In this document: one piece after another, positions 46,458 to 57,167 of the stretch | Numbering within the stretch: the stretch's first letter is position 1 | Layout of the letters: each line of letters opens with the position of its first letter | Assembly (NCBI RefSeq): GCF_014673215.1 | Contig: NZ_JACWMS010000004.1 | Span: 248,001-312,000 of the forward strand | Reading direction: 5' to 3' | DNA: 64,000 bases | Source of the DNA: Gordonia hankookensis | Lineage (GTDB): Bacteria > Actinomycetota > Actinomycetes > Mycobacteriales > Mycobacteriaceae | Translations under genes and position numbers: made by a program | Notes under the pieces: generated by a model | Databases searched by the model: none | Seen by the model: the letters and a program-made list of their open reading frames with translations, nothing else | What the model was told of the DNA's origin: nothing

Positions 46458-47501
46458 ATGGCAGCAGCACCCCAGGACAGGGAGAAGGCGCTCGATCTGG
46501 CTCTCGCGCAGATCGACAAGAACTTCGGCAAGGGATCGGTCATGCGGCTCGGCGAGGAGACCCGCCAGCCGATCGCCGTCATCCCGACCGGCTCCATCGC
46601 CTTGGATGTGGCCCTCGGTATCGGTGGTCTCCCGCGCGGCCGGATCGTGGAGGTCTACGGCCCGGAATCCTCGGGTAAGACCACCGTCGCCCTGCACGCG
46701 GTGGCGAACGCCCAGGCCGCCGGCGGCATCGCCGCCTTCATCGATGCCGAGCACGCTCTCGATCCCGATTACGCGGCCAAGCTCGGTGTGGACACCGACG
46801 CGCTGCTGGTGTCGCAGCCGGATACCGGGGAACAGGCGCTGGAGATCGCGGACATGCTGATCCGCTCCGGCGCGCTCGACATCCTGGTCATCGACTCGGT
46901 CGCCGCGCTCGTACCGCGTGCGGAGATCGAGGGTGAGATGGGCGACAGTCATGTGGGACTGCAGGCTCGCCTGATGAGCCAGGCACTGCGGAAGATGACG
47001 TCCGGCCTGAGCAACTCGAAGACCACTGCCATCTTCATCAACCAGTTGCGCGAGAAGATCGGCGTCATGTTCGGCTCCCCGGAGACCACCACCGGCGGCA
47101 AGGCCCTGAAGTTCTATTCCTCTGTCCGGCTTGATGTCCGGCGTATCGAGACGCTCAAGGACGGCACCGATGCAGTCGGCAACCGCACCCGCGTGAAAGT
47201 GGTCAAGAACAAGGTGGCGCCGCCGTTCAAGCAGGCCGAGTTCGACATCCTCTACGGCCAGGGCATCAGCAAGGAGGGGTCGCTCATCGACATGGGCGTG
47301 GCCGAGGGGTTCATCCGCAAGTCGGGTTCGTGGTTCACCTACGAGGGCGATCAGCTGGGCCAAGGCAAGGAGAACGCCCGGAAGTTCCTGCTGGAGAACG
47401 ACGACGTCCGGGATGAGATCGAGAAGAAGATCAAGGAGAAGCTGGGCATCGGGGCTGTCGTCGACGCCGATGAGGTCGCACCCGCCCCGGTGGAATTCTG
47501 A
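46458..47501 (+). CDS. recA: Recombinase RecA
   Basis: RecA forms filaments on single-stranded DNA, catalyses strand exchange and triggers LexA cleavage. The 347-residue protein has Walker [10 protein letters not shown] near 68-76, the [12 protein letters not shown] segment, [18 protein letters not shown], and [26 protein letters not shown]. No intein interrupts it, unlike M. tuberculosis RecA. The ATG has GGAGGAG upstream. recX follows after 7 nt. Confidence 0.98.
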   Translation: MAAAPQDREKALDLALAQIDKNFGKGSVMRLGEETRQPIAVIPTGSIALDVALGIGGLPRGRIVEVYGPESSGKTTVALHAVANAQAAGGIAAFIDAEHALDPDYAAKLGVDTDALLVSQPDTGEQALEIADMLIRSGALDILVIDSVAALVPRAEIEGEMGDSHVGLQARLMSQALRKMTSGLSNSKTTAIFINQLREKIGVMFGSPETTTGGKALKFYSSVRLDVRRIETLKDGTDAVGNRTRVKVVKNKVAPPFKQAEFDILYGQGISKEGSLIDMGVAEGFIRKSGSWFTYEGDQLGQGKENARKFLLENDDVRDEIEKKIKEKLGIGAVVDADEVAPAPVEF

Positions 47502-47508
47502 TCCAGCC

Positions 47509-48054
47509 GTGAGTGGTACCACATCGGACCCCGAGGAACGGACCGGTCCCAGCGCATGGGACGCGGCACTCCGACTCCTCGGGGTCCGCTCTCGTTCCCG
47601 GCAGGAAATGGTCGATCGGTTGACCCGCAAGGGTTTTGATGCCGAGACGGTGGACGACGTGATGATCCGCCTGGAGAGACATCAGCTGGTCGACGACACC
47701 GAGTTCGCCAACGAATGGGTGCGGTCTCGGCACACTCATTCGGGCCGCGGGCGTGTCGCGCTTCGTCAAGAACTCCGCAAGAAGGGTGTCGACGCCGGCA
47801 TCATCGAAGCCGCGCTCGACGACGTGAGCCCCGACGACGAGCGCGCCGTCGCCGCCGAGCTCGTCGCCAAGAAGCTGACGCCCACGCAGATCGACCGACT
47901 GCTCGCCGATCCCGCCTTGCGTGACACCATGTTCCGGCGGCTGGCGGGCATGCTGATGCGCCGGGGCTACCCACAGTCGATGGCCATCGATGTCGTCACC
48001 GAGGCACTCGACGTCGTCACCGAGGCACTCGACGGTGTGAACACCGAGGTCTGA
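47509..48054 (+). CDS. recX: RecA regulator RecX
   Basis: This 181-residue helical protein binds RecA and limits its filament growth. The family pattern is seen in AWDAALRLLGVRSRSRQEMVDRL, LVDDTEFANEWVRSR and GRVALRQELRKKGVD. The GTG start lies 7 nt after recA, so the two are co-expressed. The C-terminus carries a duplicated VVTEALD unit created by a 21-nt tandem repeat. It converges on gluD. Confidence 0.93.
   Translation: MSGTTSDPEERTGPSAWDAALRLLGVRSRSRQEMVDRLTRKGFDAETVDDVMIRLERHQLVDDTEFANEWVRSRHTHSGRGRVALRQELRKKGVDAGIIEAALDDVSPDDERAVAAELVAKKLTPTQIDRLLADPALRDTMFRRLAGMLMRRGYPQSMAIDVVTEALDVVTEALDGVNTEV
47992..48033 (+). repeat. 21-nt tandem duplication at the recX 3' end
   Basis: GTCGTCACCGAGGCACTCGAC is present twice without a spacer (47992-48012 and 48013-48033). 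Identical copies indicate a recent duplication. Confidence 0.9.
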
Positions 48055-48103
48055 CGATCACGGTGTGACCATCACGGCCACCGGGTTTTCGACCCGAACC
48101 GGC

Positions 48104-48997
48104 CTACTTCGGCCCGAACGTCGGCAGATTCTCCATGGCCGCGAGGTCGGCCGCCTCGGCGTCGGGGACCGCTCGCTTCGTCCGGCCCTGACGCAACCGC
48201 CGTTCGAGATAGGTGGCCAGCGACGACAACCCGAAGTTGATCACGATCATCACGATGGCGACCACCACCAGCGCGGGGAGGTAGTTCCCGTAGTACGACG
48301 CGGACTGGATGCCGGAACGGACCACCTCGATGTAGCCGATGGCGTATCCGAGCGCGCTGTCCTTCAACGCGATCACCATCTGGGAGATCAACGCGGGCAG
48401 CATCGCGGTAATCGCCTGGGGGAGCAGGACGATGCGCATCATCTGCGATTTGCGCAGACCCAAGGCCATGGACGCCTCGGTCTGGCCCTTCGGGAGAGAG
48501 TTGATCCCGGAACGCAGGATCTCGGCGATCACCGAACCGTTGTAGAGGGTCAGGCCGGTCACCACGGCCGCGAATGCGAGTTGTGACGACGGGAAGATCG
48601 CGTAGTCGGCGAACAGATAGTAGGCGAAGATCATCAGGATCAGCACCGGGATCGCGCGGAACACCTCGACGAACAGTCCGGACAGCGCCCGTAGCCATCG
48701 ATGATCGGACAACCGGCCGATGCCGAGGATCGAGCCGAGCAGCAACGCCAGGACGATCGAGAGTGCCGCCGCCTTCAGCGTGCCCCACAGCCCGGGCAGG
48801 ATGTAGGTGGTCCAGGTGGTCGACTTGACGAAGGGATTCCACTTCTCCGACGTCAGCTGGTCGTTGCCGCCGAGGATGTAGAGCACGTAGGCGGCAATCG
48901 CGATCAGGATGGCGATGAAGACGATCGCAATGATGCGATTGCGGATCCGCGCCTTGGGGCCCGGTGCGTCGTAGAGGACGGTTGCGTTGGAGCTCAT
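48104..48997 (-). CDS. gluD: Glutamate ABC transporter permease GluD
   Basis: This 297-residue inner-membrane permease has about six helices and the HisM/GlnP-type EAA loop seen as [21 protein letters not shown]. It pairs with GluC to form the channel of the glutamate importer. The start overlaps the gluC stop by ATGA. The cluster gluABCD next to recX matches the corynebacterial arrangement, which supports glutamate as substrate, though other polar amino acids cannot be excluded. Confidence 0.92.
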   Translation of the reverse strand: MSSNATVLYDAPGPKARIRNRIIAIVFIAILIAIAAYVLYILGGNDQLTSEKWNPFVKSTTWTTYILPGLWGTLKAAALSIVLALLLGSILGIGRLSDHRWLRALSGLFVEVFRAIPVLILMIFAYYLFADYAIFPSSQLAFAAVVTGLTLYNGSVIAEILRSGINSLPKGQTEASMALGLRKSQMMRIVLLPQAITAMLPALISQMVIALKDSALGYAIGYIEVVRSGIQSASYYGNYLPALVVVAIVMIVINFGLSSLATYLERRLRQGRTKRAVPDAEAADLAAMENLPTFGPK

Positions 48998-49677
48998 CGT
49001 TTCACCGCCAGTCGTTTGGCCAGATACCCGAAGACGAAACCTTCGGTCAGCGTGATGATCATGAAGCCGATCGCGATGATCGCGAACACCGCGACGATCT
49101 GGTCGGAGAAGGTCTCGAGCTCTTCTTTCATCAGCAGCGAGGCCTCAGCCACTCCGATGACGGAGGCGATCGTGGTGTTCTTGGTCAGGGCGATCAGCAC
49201 ACTGCCCAGCGGCCCGATGACCGAGCGGAGCGCTTGCGGCAGCACGATGATGCCGAAGACCTGCGGGAACGTGAGTCCCAGGGATCGTGCGGCCTCCGCC
49301 TGGCCGATCGGCACCGTGTTGAAGCCCGACCGTAGTGTCTCGCACACGAATGTCGCCGTGTAGAGCACGAAGGCGAGGACCGCCAGCCAGAAGTTGTTGT
49401 TGTCGATGAAGTTCTCGTTGTCCGGTGCCAGGGTGAGACCGAGATTCTGGTACAGCCCGATGGAACAGAACAGGATGATCAACGTCAGTGGGGTGTTGCG
49501 GACCACGTTGATGTAGACCTCGGAGAAGCCGCGCATCACCGGGACCGGGGACACCCGCATCGCGGCCAGCAGGGTGCCCCAGATCAGCGCCCCGATCGAC
49601 GAGAAGAAGGTCAGTTTCAGCGTCACCCAGAAGGCGGGCCACAGCTGCGGCCCCATATCCGCCCATAGTTCACTCAT
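48994..49677 (-). CDS. gluC: Glutamate ABC transporter permease GluC
   Basis: This 227-residue permease has about five membrane helices, the leader segment [21 protein letters not shown], and the EAA loop [21 protein letters not shown] that contacts the ATPase. It is encoded 20 nt after gluB and overlaps gluD. Acidic and polar residues near the middle (NENFIDNNN) form an outer loop. Confidence 0.92.
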   Translation of the reverse strand: MSELWADMGPQLWPAFWVTLKLTFFSSIGALIWGTLLAAMRVSPVPVMRGFSEVYINVVRNTPLTLIILFCSIGLYQNLGLTLAPDNENFIDNNNFWLAVLAFVLYTATFVCETLRSGFNTVPIGQAEAARSLGLTFPQVFGIIVLPQALRSVIGPLGSVLIALTKNTTIASVIGVAEASLLMKEELETFSDQIVAVFAIIAIGFMIITLTEGFVFGYLAKRLAVKR

Positions 49678-49697
49678 CGGCGATCAGCCCTTCCTCG

Positions 49698-50726
49698 TCA
49701 GCTCAGGCCCGGCGGGCACGGGGTGGAAGTGGAATCGAGGAACTCGAGATTCCCTGGATCGGGGGCGAACTTGTATTTCGAGTCCGGGGTGTCGGCCCGG
49801 GCGATCATCGAGTCCACCGTCTCGTTGCCGATGGCGTCGCGCAGCGCCCGATCCCACGGGGACCGGCCATCCGGGCCGGGGACGAGCATCGCGTCTATCG
49901 CCTCGTTGACCTTGGCCACGGCGTCGGGATACTCCTTGGCCATGCCGATTCCGTAGTACTCGGTCGAGAACGGTGTGCCCGCCTTCTTCAGTGCGTCCTT
50001 CACACACGCGTCCTCCGGATAGGACATGCCCACCAGTTTGAACTCGTCGGGGAAGAAGTTGGCATACCCGGCAAGGATCACCTCGTCGGTGGTCAGCGCG
50101 TCGACCTTGCCGCGGCGCAGCGCCTCCACGCACGACGAGTAGGAGTCGTATTCCTGCAACTGCACGTTGGGCAGCTGCGCCTTGACGTTCTGGGCGGGGG
50201 TCGAGCCGGTGACCGAACAGAGCTTCTTCCCGGCGTTCAGATCGGTCAGTGAGGTGATCGAGTTGTCGTCCTCCCGAACGAGCAGCCCCTGATAATTGAT
50301 CAGGTACGGTCCGGCGAAGGCCACCTCCTTGGCCCGGGCAGTGGTGATCGAATAGGTGGCCGCGATCATGTCCACCTCGCCGTTGTCGATCAGGGTCTCG
50401 CGTTGGGCGGACGGTGTCTCGCGCCAGCGGATCTCGGGATGCTTGACACCCAACGAATCGGCGATGTGATTGACGACGTAGGTCGAGACCGACGGATCGA
50501 ATCCGGTGACGGACTTGTCCGGGTTCCGGATGCCGAGGCCGGGCTGGTCGTACTTGGTGCCAAGGACGACCGAACCGCTGCGGATGGAGTCGAGCAGGTT
50601 CCGCGGATCGGTGTTGCCGCAGCCGGCCAGCGCTCCGGCGACGAGCGCGAGGGTGAGGGCGAGGATTCCGATTCCCGTGGCCCGGTGGGCACCACGAACC
50701 GACGTCGATGGTTTCGTGAACCCCAT
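49698..50726 (-). CDS. gluB: Glutamate-binding lipoprotein GluB
   Basis: This 342-residue solute-binding lipoprotein has a hydrophobic signal with lipobox LAGC after VAGA, so it is anchored on the outer face of the membrane. The mature domain has the SBP_bac_3 pattern (GFDPSVSTYVVNHIADSLG, EVDMIAATYSITTARAKEVAF, VDALTTDEVILAGYA). It delivers glutamate to GluCD. The ATG at 50726 is one base after the gluA stop. Confidence 0.93.
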   Translation of the reverse strand: MGFTKPSTSVRGAHRATGIGILALTLALVAGALAGCGNTDPRNLLDSIRSGSVVLGTKYDQPGLGIRNPDKSVTGFDPSVSTYVVNHIADSLGVKHPEIRWRETPSAQRETLIDNGEVDMIAATYSITTARAKEVAFAGPYLINYQGLLVREDDNSITSLTDLNAGKKLCSVTGSTPAQNVKAQLPNVQLQEYDSYSSCVEALRRGKVDALTTDEVILAGYANFFPDEFKLVGMSYPEDACVKDALKKAGTPFSTEYYGIGMAKEYPDAVAKVNEAIDAMLVPGPDGRSPWDRALRDAIGNETVDSMIARADTPDSKYKFAPDPGNLEFLDSTSTPCPPGLS

Positions 50727-50727
50727 A

Positions 50728-51516
50728 TCAGTGGCCCAGGATCTTCCCGAGGAAATCGCGGGCGCGTTCGGATCGGGGATTGGAAAAGAAGCTCTCCGGA
50801 TCGGAATCCTCCACGATCGCACCGTCGGCCATGAAGATCACCCGATCGGCGGCCTTGCGCGCGAAGCCCATCTCATGGGTGACCACGATCATCGTCATCC
50901 CCTCCTTGGCGAGGGAGACCATCACGTCGAGTACCTCGTTGACCATCTCGGGGTCGAGCGCCGATGTCGGCTCGTCGAAGAGCATGATCTTCGGCGCCAT
51001 CGCGAGCGACCGCGCGATGGCGACACGCTGTTGCTGGCCGCCGGACAGCTGGGCCGGATACTTGTCCTTCTGGCTCTCGATGCCGACGCGTTCGAGGAGT
51101 TCGAGCGCCCGCTTGTTTGCCTCGGCCTTGTTCTTCCTGCGCACCTTGGTGGGGGCGAGGGTCACATTCTGCAGGATTGTCTTGTGCGCGAAGAGATTGA
51201 AGGACTGGAACACCATCCCGACATCGGCGCGCAGGCGGGCGAGATCCTTGCCCTCGTCGGGCAGCAGTTTGCCCTCGACGTAGATCTCACCGCTGTCGAC
51301 GGGCTCGAGACGGTTGATGGTGCGGCACAGTGTGGACTTGCCCGAGCCCGATGGGCCGAGCACCACGACAACCTGGCCGGCCGGGACCTCGAGGTTGATG
51401 TCCCGCAGCACATGCAGTGATCCGAAATGCTTCTGAACGTCTTTCATGACGATCATCGGTTGCGATCCGGACGTCGGTTCGGTCGTCGCGGGTTCCTCGA
51501 TCGGCGAATCGGTCAT
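50728..51516 (-). CDS. gluA: Glutamate ABC transporter ATPase GluA
   Basis: This 262-residue ATPase has Walker [10 protein letters not shown], the signature [13 protein letters not shown], Walker [14 protein letters not shown] and the switch His in VVTHEMGFA. It powers import by GluBCD. It is the first gene of the minus-strand gluABCD operon. A -10 box (minus strand, 51525-51530) 8 nt before the ATG suggests a near-leaderless message. It is divergent from miaB. Confidence 0.95.
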   Translation of the reverse strand: MTDSPIEEPATTEPTSGSQPMIVMKDVQKHFGSLHVLRDINLEVPAGQVVVVLGPSGSGKSTLCRTINRLEPVDSGEIYVEGKLLPDEGKDLARLRADVGMVFQSFNLFAHKTILQNVTLAPTKVRRKNKAEANKRALELLERVGIESQKDKYPAQLSGGQQQRVAIARSLAMAPKIMLFDEPTSALDPEMVNEVLDVMVSLAKEGMTMIVVTHEMGFARKAADRVIFMADGAIVEDSDPESFFSNPRSERARDFLGKILGH

Positions 51517-51524
51517 AAGGAATC

Positions 51525-51530
51525 ACCCTA
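51525..51530 (-). promoter_or_regulatory. -10 box of the gluABCD operon
   Basis: On the minus strand TAGGGT is followed by 8 nt and the gluA ATG at 51516. Confidence 0.5.
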
Positions 51531-51599
51531 GTGTGAGCGGGGCAGTACGTCCTGCTCATCGGCCGTCCGAGTGTCGAAAGGCGGATTTGCGCAGGCCCG

Positions 51600-51605
51600 T
51601 ACCCT
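51600..51605 (+). promoter_or_regulatory. -10 box for leaderless miaB
   Basis: TACCCT lies 7 nt before the GTG at 51613. The GGGAGG in between is too close to the GTG to act as a normal ribosome-binding site. Confidence 0.5.
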
Positions 51606-51612
51606 GGGAGGC

Positions 51613-53193
51613 GTGAGTATCGAGTTGTCCGAGCGGCGTGGCGCCCCCGACGCCGGAGCCGGCGTCGGGTCCGACGTCGTCGCCCCCGTCCGCAGCTATC
51701 AGGTGCGGACCTACGGCTGTCAGATGAACGTGCACGATTCGGAACGTATCGCCGGACTCCTGGAGGACGCCGGATACACCAAGGCGCCCGACGACGCCGA
51801 TGCTGATCTGGTCGTGTTCAACACCTGTGCCATCCGCGAGAACGCGGACAACAAGCTGTACGGAAACCTGTCACATCTCGCGCCCGCGAAGTCGGAGCGG
51901 CCCGGCATGCAGATCGCGGTCGGCGGGTGCCTCGCGCAGAAGGACAAGGACACGGTGCTGCGCAAGGCGCCGTGGGTCGATGTGGTGTTCGGCACGCACA
52001 ACATCGGTTCGTTGCCCGCACTGCTCGAACGTGCGCGACACAACGAGTCGGCACAGGTCGAGATCCTCGAGTCACTCGAACGGTTCCCGTCGACGCTGCC
52101 CGCCAAGCGTGACTCGGCCTACTCCGGTTGGGTGTCGGTCTCCGTCGGCTGCAACAACACCTGCACGTTCTGTATCGTGCCGTCGCTGCGCGGCAAGGAG
52201 GTCGACCGCAGGCCCGGCGACGTCCTGGCAGAGGTCCAGGCGCTCGTCGACCAGGGCGTCAGCGAGGTGACCCTGCTCGGTCAGAACGTGAACGCCTACG
52301 GGATGTCGTTCGCCGATCCCGACCAGCCCCGCAACCGCGGCGCCTTTGCGGAGTTGTTGCGGGCCTGCGGGAGCATCGAGGGTCTCGAACGCGTCCGGTT
52401 CACGTCGCCGCATCCGGCCGAGTTCACCGACGACGTCATCGAGGCGATGGCGGAGACGCCCAACGTCTGCCCGCAGTTGCACATGCCGCTGCAGTCGGGC
52501 TCCGATCGCATCCTGAAGTCGATGCGGCGCAGTTACCGGCAACGCAAGTTCCTCGGCATCCTCGACAAGGTGCGGTCGGCCATGCCGAACGCCGCGATCA
52601 CCACCGACATCATCGTCGGCTTCCCGGGTGAGACCGAGGAGGACTTCCAGCAGACGCTCGACGTGGTCGCCGCGGCACGGTTCTCCAGCGCGTTCACCTT
52701 CCAGTACTCACCGCGCCCCGGAACACCTGCCGCCTCGATGCCGGATCAGGTCCCGCCCGAGGTGGTCGGGGAGCGTTATCGACGGTTGATCGACTTGCAG
52801 GAGGAGATCTGTCTCACCGAGAACCGGGCCATCGTGGGCCGTGAGGTCGAGCTACTCGTCGTCGCCGACGAGGGGCGGAAATCGGCCGACACCCGGCGGA
52901 TGACCGGTCGGGCGCGCGACGGGCGTCTCGTTCATTTCGCCGCGGGGGAGCGGGTCGGAAGCGATGTGATCCGTCCGGGCGACGTGGTGACGACTCACGT
53001 GACCGCTGCTGCCCCACACCACCTCATCGCCGATGCGGGGGTGGTGACGCACCGCCGGACCCGTGCCGGAGATGCCCACGAGACGAGCCGCACGCCGACG
53101 ACACCGCCGGTCGGAGTAGGACTTGGTCTACCGACGATCGGTGCGGCGCCTGTCGAACCGGTCGCCACCGGATGTGCAGGAGGTTGTGGCTGA
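51613..53193 (+). CDS. miaB: tRNA-2-methylthio-N6-isopentenyladenosine synthase MiaB
   Basis: This 526-residue radical-SAM methylthiotransferase modifies A37 of tRNA after MiaA. The N-terminal UPF0004 domain has [13 protein letters not shown] and further Cys for one cluster. The radical-SAM cluster is CNNTCTFC (Cys180, 184, 187). A TRAM domain ([14 protein letters not shown]) follows. A tail of about 50 residues ends GCAGGCG with two cysteines, which is not part of the standard domain set. Its stop overlaps the next gene (TGATG). miaA lies about 3 kb downstream. Confidence 0.95.
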   Translation: MSIELSERRGAPDAGAGVGSDVVAPVRSYQVRTYGCQMNVHDSERIAGLLEDAGYTKAPDDADADLVVFNTCAIRENADNKLYGNLSHLAPAKSERPGMQIAVGGCLAQKDKDTVLRKAPWVDVVFGTHNIGSLPALLERARHNESAQVEILESLERFPSTLPAKRDSAYSGWVSVSVGCNNTCTFCIVPSLRGKEVDRRPGDVLAEVQALVDQGVSEVTLLGQNVNAYGMSFADPDQPRNRGAFAELLRACGSIEGLERVRFTSPHPAEFTDDVIEAMAETPNVCPQLHMPLQSGSDRILKSMRRSYRQRKFLGILDKVRSAMPNAAITTDIIVGFPGETEEDFQQTLDVVAAARFSSAFTFQYSPRPGTPAASMPDQVPPEVVGERYRRLIDLQEEICLTENRAIVGREVELLVVADEGRKSADTRRMTGRARDGRLVHFAAGERVGSDVIRPGDVVTTHVTAAAPHHLIADAGVVTHRRTRAGDAHETSRTPTTPPVGVGLGLPTIGAAPVEPVATGCAGGCG

Positions 53194-53846
53194 TGGCCGA
53201 CACGAGTGACCGTCCAGAGGACGGAACGGGCAGGGGCGACGTGCCCGCCGACGGTGACAGCGCGACCGATGCGGGCCGCTTCGCCGAGTACGAAGGGGAT
53301 CTGCGGAAGGCAGAACGCAAGGTCGCCGGCGAGATCGATCCCGGCATGCGCGCCCTCGTGGTCGCGGTCGCGGTCCTCGTGGCGATGCTCTCGCTCGTGC
53401 TACGGCACACCGGTTCCGCGAGCGGTATCGACGTGCTGACGTTCTCCCCGGACGCGGCGGCCGAACGGGTCACCATCACCTCGAAGGTGTTCGTCTATTT
53501 CGTCGCCGTCTTCGGGATCGGCGCCTCGGTGCTGGCGTTGCTGACCCGGCGCTGGATCATCGCGTGGATAGCGCTGTGTGGCAACGCGATCGCGTGTGTC
53601 GCCGGAATGCTCGCCTGGTGGTCACGGAACACACCGGGCGTCGGGGGAGTCCAACCGCCGTCAGGCGTCGGTATCGGGCTGATCATCGGGTGGCTGGCCG
53701 TCTTCGTGCTGACCTTCCATTGGGCCCGGGTCGTGTGGGCCCGCAGCACCTATCACCTGGCACTCGAGGAAGAGCGGCGCAAAGAGGCAGCGACCCGCGA
53801 CGCCCTGGCGCGCTCGTTGCAGCGCAAACCCGGTCAGGACAGCTGA
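53193..53846 (+). CDS. Conserved membrane protein (Rv2732c-like)
   Basis: This 217-residue protein has about four transmembrane segments (near 57-73, 103-120, 127-145 and 165-185) between an acidic N-terminus and a basic C-terminal helix (ALEEERRKEAATRDALARSLQ). It is coupled to miaB by a TGATG overlap, matching the Rv2733c-Rv2732c pair. No known domain was recognised. The fixed linkage to miaB is the only clue to its role. Confidence 0.8.
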   Translation: MADTSDRPEDGTGRGDVPADGDSATDAGRFAEYEGDLRKAERKVAGEIDPGMRALVVAVAVLVAMLSLVLRHTGSASGIDVLTFSPDAAAERVTITSKVFVYFVAVFGIGASVLALLTRRWIIAWIALCGNAIACVAGMLAWWSRNTPGVGGVQPPSGVGIGLIIGWLAVFVLTFHWARVVWARSTYHLALEEERRKEAATRDALARSLQRKPGQDS

Positions 53847-53867
53847 GAGTTCAGGAGAGCTGCCGGG

Positions 53868-55292
53868 TCAGCGGTCGGCGATCGCACTGGCCGCGGCGTC
53901 GGCCCACTCTTTCCACTGGGCCGCCTGGTCGCGGAGTTTGGCGGCGTCCTTCGCCTTGCCGCGCTCCTCGGCCTTGCGAGCCTGATCCTCGATCTGGGCC
54001 GCGCGGTCAGCGAACTGTGCGGCCCTGGCCTGCGCTTCGGGATCGGTGCGCTGCCACTGGGCGTCTTCGGCGTCGCGAATCCGCTTCTCCAGCGCACGGG
54101 CCCGGCCCTCGAGGCCGCTCATCTGTTCCCGCGGCACCTTGCCGATCTCATCCCACTTGTCGCGGAATGCCCGGAACTCGCGCCGCGCGGCGTCGAGATC
54201 CGACGCCGGATTGATGGTCTTCTCGGCCGCATCGAGGAGGGCGATCTTTGCGGTGGCATTGGCCGCGAACTCACTGTCCCGCTCGGATGTGGCGGCGTTG
54301 CGTGCCGAGAAGAACACATCCTGGGCGGCCTTGAAGCGTTGCCACAAGGCGTCGTCGGCGTCGCGCGGGGCTCGACCGGCCGCTTTCCATTCGGTGAGGA
54401 GCTCACGGAACTTGCCCGACGTCGGGCCCCAGTCGGTGGAGCCGGACAGTTCCTCGGCGCGCCCGATCAGTTCCTCCTTGCGGGCCTTGGCACCGGCCCG
54501 CTCCCGGTCGAGCTCGGCGAAATGGGCGCCGCGACGACGGTTGAAGGCGTCCCGCGCCTTGGCGTAGCGCTTCCACAGGGCATCGTCGGTCTTGCGATCG
54601 ACTCCCTTGATGGTCTTCCACTCGTCGAGAATTGCCCGGAGCCGGTCGCCTGCCGCCTTCCACTGTGTCGAATCGGCGCCGATCTCCTCGGCTTCGGCGG
54701 CCAGCAGTTCCTTGCGCGCGATCGCCTCGGTGCGCAACCGGTCGCGCTCGGACTTGATCGAGTCGGCCACCTCGTCGGCACTCCCGACGATCAGGTTCAA
54801 CCGCTCCTCGAGCGCCCCCACGTCGCCGATGACCGCCGCCGTCGGCAGCGCGTCGAGCAGGTGTTGAGCGGCCGCCTGGGCTTTCCGTGGATCGCCGGAC
54901 CGCGCCGCCAGGCGCTCCTCGAGTATCTCCACCTCGGTGGCGAGGTCATCGAACTTGCGAGCGAAATGGGCGAGCCCTTCCTCGACCGAACCCGCTTGCC
55001 AGGAACCGATGTCCCGTTCGCCGGAGGCCGCCTTGAGCCAGACCACACCGTCCGCGTCGATCCGCCCGAACTGATGCGGATCCCCGTGCGGAACGGGGGT
55101 CGGCACCGGCGGCAACTCGCTGGGACGGGGGTGCGGACCCGGCCTGGGACCGGGTTTCGGTCCCGGCCTCGGCCGCGGTCGTGGCGTCGCATCCTCTGGC
55201 GACGGCGACGGACCAGGTGTCGCCGCGGTGTCGGCAGGGGTCGTCGACTCCGTCACCTCGGAGGCATTTGTCGGATCGGTCGGATCAGTCAT
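53868..55292 (-). CDS. DUF349 coiled-coil protein
   Basis: This 474-residue protein carries four or five DUF349 repeats of about 70 residues, each with a [20 protein letters not shown]-like core (others are [19 protein letters not shown] and [19 protein letters not shown]). The C-terminus is a charged coiled coil ([21 protein letters not shown]). The first 90 residues are Pro/Arg/Glu-rich. DUF349 proteins are widespread in actinobacteria (Rv2731) and have no assigned biochemical role. The ATG at 55292 has GAGAGGG upstream. Confidence 0.85.
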   Translation of the reverse strand: MTDPTDPTNASEVTESTTPADTAATPGPSPSPEDATPRPRPRPGPKPGPRPGPHPRPSELPPVPTPVPHGDPHQFGRIDADGVVWLKAASGERDIGSWQAGSVEEGLAHFARKFDDLATEVEILEERLAARSGDPRKAQAAAQHLLDALPTAAVIGDVGALEERLNLIVGSADEVADSIKSERDRLRTEAIARKELLAAEAEEIGADSTQWKAAGDRLRAILDEWKTIKGVDRKTDDALWKRYAKARDAFNRRRGAHFAELDRERAGAKARKEELIGRAEELSGSTDWGPTSGKFRELLTEWKAAGRAPRDADDALWQRFKAAQDVFFSARNAATSERDSEFAANATAKIALLDAAEKTINPASDLDAARREFRAFRDKWDEIGKVPREQMSGLEGRARALEKRIRDAEDAQWQRTDPEAQARAAQFADRAAQIEDQARKAEERGKAKDAAKLRDQAAQWKEWADAAASAIADR

Positions 55293-55474
55293 GTGCAGGT
55301 GCCCTCTCCCGCAGGTTGGTTGCCGCGCGTCACGGCTGCCGTCGCATCGATACCTCTGTGGCGCCCGGCGTCGACACGGAGGTCTACCCATTCAAACAGG
55401 TCAGCGCTCTTCATGGGGCCGCTGCCACGACATTGCACCGCGACACCGGTGCTGAGTGCGCCTCATCGCTCGAC

Positions 55475-55480
55475 TAGCGT
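55475..55480 (+). promoter_or_regulatory. -10 box for the leaderless Rv2728c-like gene
   Basis: TAGCGT is 7 nt before the GTG at 55488. A second GTG at 55482 is too close to the box. Confidence 0.5.
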
Positions 55481-55487
55481 CGTGGGC

Positions 55488-56213
55488 GTGCTGGCGTCCG
55501 TGGTCTTCGTGCCGAGTGCTCCTCTGCTGGTGCCGGCTCTGGCCGGCGGCCTCGCCGTCGACACCGACGAGGTGCGCGCAGCGACCCGGGCGGCGGGCCG
55601 AGATCTGGCCGCGACGGCGTCGACGTGGATCGCCGTCGGCGCCACCGATACCGACGCCGACCAGGTCGGCACGGCCGGGACGTTCCGGCCCTACGGGGTC
55701 GATGTGCCGGTGTTTCTCGACGCGGCTGACGCCGGTGGTCGAGCGGACGACACCCGCGGCCTGCCGTTGTCGCTGCTGATCGCGGGCTGGCTCCGTGCCG
55801 AGGCCGGGGCAGACGTCGTCACCCCCGTCCCGGTGGCACCGGGCGAGACGCCTGCCCGGTGTGCACAACTGGGTGCCGAGCTCGCCGGCCGGGTGGACGG
55901 CGAGTCGGAGCCGATCGGCGTCCTCGTCGTCGGCGACGGTGCGATCTCGTTGTCGCCGCGGGCTCCCGGCGGCGGCCTGCGGGAAACCGGCGTGCGTCTG
56001 CAGGAGATCATCGACGACGCGCTCGGCACCGCCGACGTCGCAGCACTCGCCGGGCTCGATCCCGAGGTGTGCGCCGCCGAAGGCGTTGGCGGGCGACCGG
56101 TCTGGCAGGTCGCGGCAGCGCTGTGCGCCGGTCGTCGGATGCACGGCGAACTGCGATACGCGCGCGCGCCCTTCGGGGTGGGTTACGTTGTCGCGGTCTG
56201 GACTCCGCAATGA
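55488..56213 (+). CDS. Conserved hypothetical protein upstream of miaA (Rv2728c-like)
   Basis: This 241-residue protein begins [21 protein letters not shown] and resembles the class III extradiol dioxygenase-like LigB fold used by Rv2728c homologues. Segments such as [34 protein letters not shown] and [15 protein letters not shown] fit that fold, but the usual metal-binding His pattern is not clear. The function is unknown. It overlaps miaA by ATGA, so the two are translated together. Confidence 0.75.
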   Translation: MLASVVFVPSAPLLVPALAGGLAVDTDEVRAATRAAGRDLAATASTWIAVGATDTDADQVGTAGTFRPYGVDVPVFLDAADAGGRADDTRGLPLSLLIAGWLRAEAGADVVTPVPVAPGETPARCAQLGAELAGRVDGESEPIGVLVVGDGAISLSPRAPGGGLRETGVRLQEIIDDALGTADVAALAGLDPEVCAAEGVGGRPVWQVAAALCAGRRMHGELRYARAPFGVGYVVAVWTPQ

Positions 56214-57121
56214 CCACTCCGATCCCGGTTGCGGTCGTCGGTCCCACTGCGAGCGGCAAGTCGGATCTCGCGCTCGATCTCGCGGAGCGACTCGACGGCG
56301 AGATCGTCAACCTCGACGCGATGCAGCAGTACCGAGGGATGGACATCGGGACGGCGAAACTGACGGTGCCGGAGCGCCGAGGGATCCCGCATCACCAGAT
56401 CGATGTCCTCGACGTGACCGCGACGGCGACCGTCGCGCGGTATCAGCAGGCTGCCACGGATGACGTCCAGACGTTGCTCACCGCGGGCCGGACCCCGATC
56501 CTGGTCGGCGGGTCGATGATGTACATCCAGGGGCTGCTGGACAATTGGCGGTTCCCGGCGACCGACGCCGATGTGCGGGCGAAATATGAGGCGATGCTCG
56601 CCGACGTGGGGGTGGCCCGTCTCCATCAGCGTCTCGCCGAGGTCGATCCGCAGGCGGCGGCGTCCATCCTCGCCACCGATGGCCGACGGATCGTGCGTGC
56701 CCTCGAGGTCGTGGAGATCACCGGTGAACCGTTCGCGGCGTCGGCACCCACCATCGGAGACCCTCGGTGGGGTACGCGAATCCTCGCTCTCGACCGGGAG
56801 ACCGGCGCCCTGGACGAGCGGATCCGGTTGCGCACCCGGCAGATGTTCGCCGGTGGGCTGGAAACGGAGGTGCGCGACCTCTGCGAGGTCGGACTACGGG
56901 AGGGCCGGACGGCCTCGCGGGCCATCGGATATGCACAGGTCCTCGCGGCTCTCGACGGCGAACACGACATGGCGACGGCCGAGGAGCTCACCTTCATCGG
57001 GACGCGGCGCTACGTTCGCCGGCAGCGTTCGTGGTTCCGCCGCGACCATCGCATCATCTGGCTCGACGCTGCGGAACCCGACCTGATCGACGCCGCACTC
57101 CGGGCGATCGGCCACGGCTGA
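56210..57121 (+). CDS. miaA: tRNA dimethylallyltransferase MiaA
   Basis: MiaA transfers a dimethylallyl group to A37 of tRNA, giving the substrate of MiaB. The 303-residue enzyme has the P-loop [51 protein letters not shown] and the late [15 protein letters not shown] motif that contacts tRNA. It is coupled to the upstream hypothetical gene by ATGA overlap and followed by dapF. Confidence 0.96.
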   Translation: MTTPIPVAVVGPTASGKSDLALDLAERLDGEIVNLDAMQQYRGMDIGTAKLTVPERRGIPHHQIDVLDVTATATVARYQQAATDDVQTLLTAGRTPILVGGSMMYIQGLLDNWRFPATDADVRAKYEAMLADVGVARLHQRLAEVDPQAAASILATDGRRIVRALEVVEITGEPFAASAPTIGDPRWGTRILALDRETGALDERIRLRTRQMFAGGLETEVRDLCEVGLREGRTASRAIGYAQVLAALDGEHDMATAEELTFIGTRRYVRRQRSWFRRDHRIIWLDAAEPDLIDAALRAIGHG

Positions 57122-57154
57122 TCGGTGCGTGGCCGGGGCCCGGAGGACGGCCCG

Positions 57155-57160
57155 TACCCT
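57155..57160 (+). promoter_or_regulatory. -10 box for leaderless dapF
   Basis: TACCCT lies 7 nt before the GTG at 57168. An out-of-frame ATG at 57163 overlaps the expected initiation site. Confidence 0.5.
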
Positions 57161-57167
57161 GGATGGG

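Noticed and set aside
46458-47501. Possible intein in RecA, as in M. tuberculosis
   Set aside because: RecA is a continuous 347 residues with all motifs and no insertion.
48060-48103. Terminator between convergent recX and gluD
   Set aside because: Only a 5-bp stem (CGGGT/ACCCG) is visible, too weak to call.
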